DNA of 64,000 nucleotides from an uncultured bacterium (GTDB lineage Bacteria > Elusimicrobiota > Elusimicrobia > Elusimicrobiales > Elusimicrobiaceae): assembly GCA_949291515.1 (NCBI GenBank), contig CASEVY010000007.1, positions 124,001-188,000 on the forward strand. Direction: 5' to 3'. The notes under the pieces were generated by a model. That model saw only the letters and a list, made by a program, of their open reading frames with translations. It was not told where the DNA came from and ran no database searches. The translations under genes and the position numbers were made by a program. This document shows, piece after piece, positions 51,059-57,509 of the stretch (position 1 is the first letter of the stretch; the number at the start of each line of letters is the position of its first letter).

Positions 51059-52633
51059 ATGAATAAGACGGTGATTTATTTAAGAGTCTCTAGTAAAGGA
51101 CAGGAGGAAAACGGCTATTCTCTGGACGCACAGGAAAAGTTGGCCCGGGAATATGCCGCCAAGAAAGGATTAGCGGTGGTCAAAATATGGAAAGGGGCGG
51201 AATCAGCTTGGGGAAAGATTGAAAGAACCAATTTTTCTGAAATGCTGGCTTTTATGAAAAAGCATCACGAGGTTAGGCATATTATTTTTGATGTGCTAGA
51301 CCGTATGACCCGCAACGATGTGGATAAACTTAAAATTGCTCAATTAGTAAAGCAATATGACAAAGTGGTTCATTTTTCCCGCGATAATAAGATGTACAGC
51401 CGGGAGTCCAGCTCCGACGAGGAATTTATGATGGATGTGCAGGTAGCCGTTGCCAAAAAAATATCCAATGACATTTCCCGCAAGACCACAATGGGTATGA
51501 CGGAAAAGGCCGAACAAGGTATTTATCCGGCCCGCGCGCCGATTGGCTACCTAAACAACCACCGCACAAGCAAAATCGATATTGACCCGGAACGAGCTCC
51601 TTTTGTAAAGCGTTTATTTGAAATGGCGGCCAGCGGGGAATATTCTTTGCAAATGATAGAGGATATCCTGTATGCGGAGGGGTTAAGGGAGCGTTTGCAT
51701 AATGGAAGAGTGCGTAAAAGTACCCTGTATCGGGTGCTTCATAACCCGATGTATTATGGCACTTTCCGTTGGGGCAAGAAACTTTATCCGGGCATTCACG
51801 AACCGCTCATCACAAAAGACTTATTTGAGAGGGTCAATAAGGCCCTCTCCCTTTTTGAGCGTCCCCGTGTTACTACCCGCAATTATCCTTTTTCTAATCT
51901 GCTTCATTGCAAAGATTGCGGCTGTTCTATTGTGGGGGATTTCGCCAAAAAGAAATATATGTATTACCGCTGTTCATTTTCCAAAGGGCAACATCCGCAC
52001 GAAAAATACATTCGGGAACATCAGCTTGACGAGGCGTTTGCGGCCTTGATAGATGCTATTAGCTTAAAGCCGGGAGTAGTGGCGTGGCTACAAAAAGCCA
52101 TAGAAATACGCTTAAAACACTTGGAAAAGGCCCAAAACAAGGCGACGGGCGGGCTTAAAGCGGAACTAAGCAAAAAGCAAACGGAATTAGAACGGTTATA
52201 TGACGAGGGCTGGGAAAAGGGCTATCCTGCGGAGTTTATAAAACGCACGGAAGAACGCTTAAAAACGGCTATTGCCGAGCTTACACAGCAAATACAAGCC
52301 CAAACTATACAACCGGAAGCCGTACGGCAAAAAAGCACAGATATTTTAAAGTTGGTATGTAATATGGGTACTATCTATCGTGCGGCTCCGCTTTCAGAAA
52401 AAAAGCCGTTTTTGCGTCATATAGCCAGCGATTTTGTATTGGACGGACACAAAATTTACCCAAAATACCGCGAACCGTTCAATATTTTTGCGGAAGGAAA
52501 TAAAAAATGCTTAGAAATTAAGGGGAAATCCCCTAAAAGTTCTAAGCATTTAATATGGGGTTCGCTTTTAGAATACTTTTACAACTTTTTCTCCACCAAT
52601 GTCATTTATTGGCATATTTTGCTTTCCCGATGA
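51059..52633 (+). CDS. Large serine recombinase
   Basis: 524 aa. The resolvase catalytic domain begins VIYLRVSSKGQEENGYSLDAQ (nucleophile Ser11 or Ser12); DRMTRNDVDK and the arginines of the active site follow. The recombinase domain has APIGYLNNHRTSKIDIDPER and STLYRVLHNPMYYG, and a zinc ribbon (CKDCGCSIVG...YYRCSF) and coiled coil (about 355-425) complete it. It integrates or excises an element at att sites by double-strand exchange. The final ~40 residues (after FNIFAEG) are atypical and overlap a strong inverted repeat, so the natural end may have changed on integration. GGAGTAAAGG lies before the ATG. Confidence 0.93.
   Translation: MNKTVIYLRVSSKGQEENGYSLDAQEKLAREYAAKKGLAVVKIWKGAESAWGKIERTNFSEMLAFMKKHHEVRHIIFDVLDRMTRNDVDKLKIAQLVKQYDKVVHFSRDNKMYSRESSSDEEFMMDVQVAVAKKISNDISRKTTMGMTEKAEQGIYPARAPIGYLNNHRTSKIDIDPERAPFVKRLFEMAASGEYSLQMIEDILYAEGLRERLHNGRVRKSTLYRVLHNPMYYGTFRWGKKLYPGIHEPLITKDLFERVNKALSLFERPRVTTRNYPFSNLLHCKDCGCSIVGDFAKKKYMYYRCSFSKGQHPHEKYIREHQLDEAFAALIDAISLKPGVVAWLQKAIEIRLKHLEKAQNKATGGLKAELSKKQTELERLYDEGWEKGYPAEFIKRTEERLKTAIAELTQQIQAQTIQPEAVRQKSTDILKLVCNMGTIYRAAPLSEKKPFLRHIASDFVLDGHKIYPKYREPFNIFAEGNKKCLEIKGKSPKSSKHLIWGSLLEYFYNFFSTNVIYWHILLSR
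52505..52551 (+). repeat. Long imperfect palindrome within the 3' end of the recombinase gene
   Basis: AAATGCTTAGAA (52505-52516) pairs perfectly with TTCTAAGCATTT (52540-52551), and AGGGG (52521-52525) with CCCCT (52530-52534), with a small internal loop. It is unusual in coding sequence; an att/recombinase-binding site or an RNA hairpin is possible. Confidence 0.6.
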
Positions 52634-52800
52634 GAACGAACCCTTAAAAACGGTCAAAAAGGCCCTTCTTATAACTTTTTGTAAGGTGTCTTGAGACTTT
52701 AAATTTGGCCTAAAAATGGCATTTTTACCCAGCCTGCTACAACTTTTTAGAATTTATGGGTTCTGCGTTGTGCAAAAGTTTTGATATTTACGAAATTTAA

Positions 52801-52946
52801 TATAATACAAAACACCTGTATGGCGTAAAAAACTGGAGCAACTAAATTTAACACGCTTTTCCAAAGGAGTGAAATCCTCCAGAAACGCGCGCCTTTTCCG
52901 ATAGATAAAAACAGCCTTATCTCTAATTTGTCAAAAATTAGTTTTT
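52801..52946 (+). ncRNA. Possible small RNA upstream of the Fic gene
   Basis: TATAAT (52801-52806), then a stretch with GGAG-TGAAAT-CCTCC and GATAA...TTATC pairings, ending in CTAATTT-GTCAA-AAATTAG and TTTTT. It includes one copy of the repeated GGAGCAAC motif. No good -35 at 17 nt (TTGATA is 14 nt upstream). Speculative. Confidence 0.25.
52835..52849 (+). repeat. Copy 1 of GGAGCAAC-type motif
   Basis: GGAGCAACTAAATTT on the + strand; one of four related sites upstream of the Fic gene. Confidence 0.6.
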
Positions 52947-53000
52947 AAGGAGCCCAATCTGTAGCGGATTTGCACTTTTGTTATATTTGTATAGTAAAGA

Positions 53001-53015
53001 GTTTTTTGTTGCTCC
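53001..53015 (-). repeat. Copy 2 of GGAGCAAC-type motif
   Basis: GGAGCAACAAAAAAC on the minus strand. Confidence 0.6.
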
Positions 53016-53040
53016 TGTTTTCTGTTTTTTGATACACAAA

Positions 53041-53055
53041 AAAATTTGTTGCTCC
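53041..53055 (-). repeat. Copy 3 of GGAGCAAC-type motif
   Basis: GGAGCAACAAATTTT on the minus strand; forms an inverted pair with copy 4, 44 nt apart. Confidence 0.65.
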
Positions 53056-53099
53056 TAGTGGAATCACAAACGCATTTGCTACTCTCAAAATTGATTTTT

Positions 53100-53113
53100 G
53101 GAGCAGCAAATTT
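53100..53113 (+). repeat. Copy 4 of GGAGCAAC-type motif
   Basis: GGAGCAGCAAATTT on the + strand, 39 nt before the Fic ATG; one mismatch to copy 3. Followed directly by a TATACT -10-like box (53116-53121). Confidence 0.65.
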
Positions 53114-53152
53114 GCTATACTATTTCTACATACATAAAAGGAGAATTTTACT

Positions 53153-54247
53153 ATGCTTCCCTATAAACCCCAAAATTTACCCATTTCGGACTTAGACTGG
53201 AAACCGCTTATAACCTTAGTAGGTCGTGCCAATGCGGTTCTGTCTCAATATACTGGCTTATTAAAGGGAATTGTTAATCCGCATGTACTGCTATCTCCTT
53301 TGACTACACAGGAAGCAACCTTATCCTCTAATATAGAAGGTACACAAGCTACCGTATCAGAAGTGTTAGAAAGTGAAGCCGGTAAAGTGTATGACGAAGA
53401 AAAACAACGGGATATCCGGGAAGTTATCAACTACCGTAAGGCTATGTTAGAAGCCGAAAAAATGCTAAAAGAACGGCCTTTTATCCACTTAAATATGATT
53501 AGAGCCCTCCATGAGATTTTATTATCTGGTGTGCGCGGGCAAGATAAGGCCAGAGGACAATTTCGTGTAGACCAAAACTGGATAGGCCCTTTGGGGTGTT
53601 CCTTAGAAAATGCTTCGTATGTGCCGCCAACTCCTATGGATATGCATCAGGCATTAAATAATTGGGAAGCGTACTTAAATGATGAAGATATAGACATCCT
53701 CATTCAATTAGCCTTTGTGCACGCCCAGTTTGAGATTATCCACCCGTTTAAAGATGGCAACGGGCGTATTGGACGTATTTTGATACCATTGTTTCTTTTT
53801 ACAAAAAATTACCTGCCTTTACCTGTTTTTTACCTCAGCGAATACTTGGAAAACCATAGGTCGGAATACTACAGCCGCCTCAATGCTATTACTAAACAAA
53901 ATGACTGGCAAGGATGGGTAGAATTCTTTTTAACTGCTATTATTAAACAAGCAGAAGCGAATAATATAAAAGCTGAGTCCATTATACAGCTGTATGATAA
54001 AATGAAAAAAGATATTCCTTCTTGTATTCACTCTCAGTATGCTACATCTGTAGTTGATACACTCTTTACAAGACCTATTTTCAACTCTACTCAGTTTATG
54101 TTTGAGGCCAAGATCGAGAGTAAGGGAACTGCTAATAAACTGCTTACCAAGTTGATGCAGGCAGGCATTATCAATCTAACCCGTGCAGCTGCGGGCCGGA
54201 CTTCTGCTATATATACCTTTACAGATCTAATAAAAATAGTCATGTAA
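53153..54247 (+). CDS. Fic family protein (AMPylase-type) with C-terminal winged helix
   Basis: 364 aa. The catalytic Fic loop is HPFKDGNGRIGR (about residues 195-206), complete for AMP transfer. An inhibitory SxxxEG motif (SSNIEGT, about residue 60) lies before the core, placing it in the class with N-terminal auto-inhibition. The last ~80 residues (TRPIFNSTQFMFEAKIESKG, then TANKLLTKLMQAGIINLTRA) look like a winged helix that may bind the four motifs in its own promoter. AGGAG lies 9 nt before the ATG. The target protein is unknown; many such Fics act as stress or toxin-like regulators. Confidence 0.92.
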   Translation: MLPYKPQNLPISDLDWKPLITLVGRANAVLSQYTGLLKGIVNPHVLLSPLTTQEATLSSNIEGTQATVSEVLESEAGKVYDEEKQRDIREVINYRKAMLEAEKMLKERPFIHLNMIRALHEILLSGVRGQDKARGQFRVDQNWIGPLGCSLENASYVPPTPMDMHQALNNWEAYLNDEDIDILIQLAFVHAQFEIIHPFKDGNGRIGRILIPLFLFTKNYLPLPVFYLSEYLENHRSEYYSRLNAITKQNDWQGWVEFFLTAIIKQAEANNIKAESIIQLYDKMKKDIPSCIHSQYATSVVDTLFTRPIFNSTQFMFEAKIESKGTANKLLTKLMQAGIINLTRAAAGRTSAIYTFTDLIKIVM

Positions 54248-54658
54248 GCCATTCCACTTCTTTCTAAAAATGGGTAAGCGCCAAGGAGAGGGCCTCTGAC
54301 TATTATGCCTACAAGTGCTGCTTGTTGGTGTAACAACCTATTCCCCGTCTGTATTTAGCAGTATAAAATTAGAAAAACAGACAAGTTTTCTGGAAAAGAG
54401 GATTTTATCACTCTTAGCATTTATAGGTAAGTAGCGGTAGAGGGCGTTTGTCCGTTCGGGGTATAGACTAGCTCCTACTCCGGAACAAATCATCGATTAT
54501 CTTAATAGCCATCAAGAATGTCAGACGCAAAAAGTATTCCAGAAGAAAGAGCGGACGAATTGTGTCCCCAAAAAACGATTGTAGCAGATGAGGGCCAAAT
54601 AGTGATGATTTTTTCTTTTACGGATCTTCAGTAATGTCAAGAAGAGAGTTAATAATAC
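54248..54658. other. Intergenic stretch with a possible gene remnant
   Basis: 411 bp with no intact gene. A + frame at about 54462-54583 reads YRLAPTPEQIIDYLNSHQE, then CQTQKVFQKKERTNCVPK before a stop, with no start codon: probably debris of a lost gene. Nothing else recognised. Confidence 0.25.
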
Positions 54659-55105
54659 TTAAGAGAAATCTTTTCGCAAGTATACCATATCGATAAGCTG
54701 TTTACCGTCTTCATAGATAGGGTGATCATAATAATCTATGAAGAAGTTTTTTAGTCGATGCGAGAGGCGAAAACCGCAATGCTTATAGAAGGAAAGAGCT
54801 GAAGGCGTATCTCCTGTACCAACGAACATGACGGAACATCTTCCGTGATAATATTCAAACAGGTAATTAAGAAGCTGTTTTCCGTATCCCTTGCGTTGGA
54901 AAGAAGGATAAACAGCTATGTTTTTTATTTCATAAACCCTTTCTCCCTCACACGTAACAACAGCGATTGCCTTAAGATCCTCATCATAGAGAGCAAACAT
55001 TTCCCCACGTTCTAGGTATTTGTCTATCATGCTCTCTTGCTCATCAGCCAACAATAGTAAGTCCAGAAATTGTTTTTTGTTAGAAATAATAAGTTTTATA
55101 TCCAT
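54659..55105 (-). CDS. GNAT family N-acetyltransferase
   Basis: 148 aa. Acetyl-CoA-binding motif A is IAVYPSFQRKGYGKQLLNYL (RKGYGK loop), with VGTGDTPSALSFYKHCGFR as motif B. It transfers acetyl groups to an unknown amine. TATAAT is 6 nt before the ATG with no Shine-Dalgarno, as in core leaderless genes. Confidence 0.9.
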   Translation of the reverse strand: MDIKLIISNKKQFLDLLLLADEQESMIDKYLERGEMFALYDEDLKAIAVVTCEGERVYEIKNIAVYPSFQRKGYGKQLLNYLFEYYHGRCSVMFVGTGDTPSALSFYKHCGFRLSHRLKNFFIDYYDHPIYEDGKQLIDMVYLRKDFS

Positions 55106-55111
55106 GTTACT

Positions 55112-55117
55112 ATTATA
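55112..55117 (-). promoter_or_regulatory. -10 box TATAAT, leaderless-type, for the GNAT gene
   Basis: Minus-strand TATAAT, then AGTAAC, then ATG 55105; six nt spacing. Confidence 0.6.
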
Positions 55118-55351
55118 CCTATGTTACTACAATTTATAATTTTATATTTACTTTTATTTTCTCCAAAGTTTTTTATTCATCCTATATCTAGCAGAGTTCC
55201 CTGTTCGTTTTTTAAGGAGCTAATTTAGTTGTGCAATTGCTTCTTTCCTTTCTGAAGGATCTGGCTGGCTTCAGTCTATTAACTTGTATGCCCTGTAATG
55301 TGCTTCTGGTCTGTTTACCTAATGCTATATTTCTAAACAGCAATTGAGCAT

Positions 55352-55594
55352 GGTATACACTTACCCATTATATAGAAGGGAGGAAGATTTTTGTCTAAAA
55401 GACCTCGGATATATAGGTTGAAAGCCCATACTGTAAATAGGAATTGTACTTGGTATACACTTATACATTAAGTAGCAAGGGAGGATAAGAAATTATAACA
55501 GGATTGATAAGCTCTAATGGAAATTTATAAGGCCACCCAGAAAGCCCATAACTTTTATTAAGAGAGATTAAAGAAGGTATACACTTATACATTT
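55352..55594 (+). repeat. Three direct repeats upstream of the replication-initiator gene
   Basis: GGTATACACTTATACATT-type 19-mers at 55352-55370 (TTACCCATTA variant), 55452-55470 and 55576-55594, spaced 100 and 124 bp. The last two are each preceded by AAAGCCCATA (55421-55430 and 55541-55550) at 31 and 35 nt; the first two are followed by a GGGAGGA run. They could be iterons or an origin. The 55106-55351 part has no other recognised signal. Confidence 0.6.
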
Positions 55595-55659
55595 GTTGAA
55601 CCCGAAAGAGTTCCCAGATTGAAAAATCTTGGATTTGAACTGAAGGAGTTTCAGCAAGT

Positions 55660-56736
55660 ATGATTGATAGGATTAAAGGTGGTATTGAACCAGAAAATGT
55701 AAAAGAAATGTGGCCTGGGGCGATAGAGTCCTTGAAAGCCCAGCGAATTAAGAATCCCCACAATAAACCGGTGGTGTCTTATCACAGCAAAAAACAACAG
55801 GTTGTATTTGATGTAGCCGCACCAAGATATTTATTTGGCAATAACCTGGCGGAAGCCACGGATGGAGACTTGGATGAGTTAGTGGCAGCTATTCAATATG
55901 AATTTACCAGGAACGGCTTAGACGTGTCCAAAGAAGCGATATATAACGCACAGATTTATTACCTGGAGTATGGGAAGAACATTATTTTGCCTATAACTAC
56001 TTCTATGACCGCCTTGTTCAAGCGGTTTGGGAAGGGTTTCACCAAAGGGTATAATGCGCTCGAATTTCATCACTATAGAAAAGATAGAAGAGACGGGTAT
56101 AAAGTGGGTATAAGCCTAGACAACAGAGACATCGCTTTTTATGACAAAACAACCAAGGAAATATTTGGAAAGAGCCTATATAACAAGGAAAACAAAGAAA
56201 TCTATTGCAAGTTGCTAGAGCAAGGGAAGAAAGTGCTTAGGTATGAAGTCACTTTTTATAATAGCCCTTCCGTAAAGGCAAATTTATCCAAGTTTAAGCA
56301 ATGTGGTGGGAAATTTACATTACGGGAAGTGTGGGATAGCAAATTAGCCAGGGAGTTGCTGGTAAGTTTCTCTAGTGAGGTACTAAACAATTTACCCCCT
56401 GCTGGGTATGCCAAAGAAACAGAACTAAGGCAGATAAAAGAAGCCATAAGGGGCGGATTCTCCACTAGCGATATTCTCATATACAAAGGATTGGAAAATC
56501 TAGAAAAAAAGTTGGGAGCCAATACCGTTAAGGAAATGTTTAATCCTGTTGAAAAGAGATATGCTGGAGAGAAAAAGCAATATATGCAGTATGGTGCAGT
56601 AAAGAAGAAACAAGAGAAGTTAGGCGAATATTTTAAGACTAGGCGGGACCAGACAATTAGAAAAATCAAGCGGACGATTAAAGATTTTAAGCCTATTCGG
56701 GTGGATATGAGGACCAAAGAAATAATCGATTACTAA
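55660..56736 (+). CDS. Phage/plasmid rolling-circle replication initiator-like protein (gene II/X family)
   Basis: 358 aa. The N-terminus MIDRIKGGIEPENVKEMW and the middle (NALEFHHYRKDRRDGYKVGI, QGKKVLRYEVTFYNSPSVKA, LREVWDSKLARELL) follow the pattern of filamentous-phage gpII and related single-strand replication proteins. The Lys/Arg-rich tail would bind DNA. I cannot pin the catalytic Tyr; several candidates exist (YYLEYGKN, YDK). AAGGAG lies 11 nt upstream. Together with the XRE gene it looks like the core of an integrated ssDNA element; no coat or assembly genes are seen. Confidence 0.55.
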   Translation: MIDRIKGGIEPENVKEMWPGAIESLKAQRIKNPHNKPVVSYHSKKQQVVFDVAAPRYLFGNNLAEATDGDLDELVAAIQYEFTRNGLDVSKEAIYNAQIYYLEYGKNIILPITTSMTALFKRFGKGFTKGYNALEFHHYRKDRRDGYKVGISLDNRDIAFYDKTTKEIFGKSLYNKENKEIYCKLLEQGKKVLRYEVTFYNSPSVKANLSKFKQCGGKFTLREVWDSKLARELLVSFSSEVLNNLPPAGYAKETELRQIKEAIRGGFSTSDILIYKGLENLEKKLGANTVKEMFNPVEKRYAGEKKQYMQYGAVKKKQEKLGEYFKTRRDQTIRKIKRTIKDFKPIRVDMRTKEIIDY

Positions 56737-56759
56737 CAGGGATATACAAAGGAGCAAAA

Positions 56760-56978
56760 ATGGATAACTTAATTAAACAGTTGGAAGACTATAGACTTAA
56801 AAACAGACTTACACAGGCAGAACTGGCCAAATTATTGGGGGTTTCTTATGTATCAATCAACAAATGGCTTAACGGGCATACGCGCCCCCAAAAGTTGCAA
56901 ATTTATCAGATTGAGCAATTAATAAGCACAGGGGGCAATGATGAGGAAGAGGGGTGTATATTATGTAAGAATAAGTAA
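56760..56978 (+). CDS. XRE-type helix-turn-helix regulator
   Basis: 72 aa. LTQAELAKLLGVSYVSINKWLNG is a canonical XRE helix-turn-helix; the tail has CILCKNK. AAAGGAG precedes the ATG. It begins 23 bp after the replication protein and probably controls its copy number or expression. Confidence 0.85.
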   Translation: MDNLIKQLEDYRLKNRLTQAELAKLLGVSYVSINKWLNGHTRPQKLQIYQIEQLISTGGNDEEEGCILCKNK

Positions 56979-57243
56979 GGTTAATAGATATAGATAAATA
57001 ATAGACATAAGTAAAGAAGATATAGGAGTATAGTGCCAAGGGTACGAAGTAGACTTGGCAAGATTACAAGGTAATCTTTAAATAGGATTTAGAAAGATAT
57101 AAGAATGCCATTAACAGCATTTAGAGAAAAAATTCCCTAAGCAGTGATTAATAAAGAATTTTTTTAATTTCTATGATTTCCTTTATTCGTGGCTATGCAA
57201 ATATTATTAATAATAAAATTTATTTGAAGAATTAACACAAGTA

Positions 57244-57441
57244 ATGCATCGATATAAAACAGGAAAAGCAGATACTGGAAAGGCCTATTCAGAGTTGTTT
57301 GGGCGCTAAGAATAATACCTTCCTAGTAGTTATCAGGTTTCTGTAGAAGATATACTTGCTAAAACGGTTGATAGAGTACATCTAGTAAATGATGAAATTT
57401 CCTTTTTGAGGCGATTGATAAATGCTGTCAGTAGAAAATAA
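57244..57441 (+). pseudogene. Remnant of a ~65-aa gene with two in-frame stops
   Basis: From ATG 57244 the frame reads MHRYKTGKADTGKAYSELFGR, stop, E, stop, then YLPSSYQVSVEDILAKTVDR and a final stop at 57441. The part after the stops still looks coding, so this is a decayed small gene. The rest of 56979-57509 shows only AT-rich sequence and a terminator. Confidence 0.4.
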
Positions 57442-57471
57442 AAGGCTCCAACGTATATCTAGAGCCTTTTA
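57439..57471. terminator. Bidirectional intrinsic terminator
   Basis: TAAAAGGCTC (57439-57448) / GAGCCTTTTA (57462-57471), 10-bp stem, loop 13 nt, T-rich on both sides. It can end the leftward res operon and any rightward transcript. Confidence 0.8.
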
Positions 57472-57509
57472 TCCATTTCTTTTCGTGTTGTGTTTGTTTT
57501 ATTAAATGT

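Larger units (their letters stand above)
52634..53152. other. Regulatory region between recombinase and Fic gene
   Basis: 519 bp without an intact gene. TACAACTTTTT occurs at 52580-52590 and again at 52738-52748, a candidate short direct repeat at an element end. TATAAT at 52801-52806 is followed 115 nt later by an AT-rich hairpin CTAATTT/AAATTAG (52923-52941) plus T5, so a ~135-nt small RNA could be made. Four GGAGCAACAAATTT-like motifs run from 52835 to 53113. Confidence 0.4.

Noticed and set aside
55352-55594. Three 19-bp repeats considered as a CRISPR array
   Set aside because: Spacing is 100 and 124 bp, copies differ, and no cas genes are present. An iteron or origin role is more likely.
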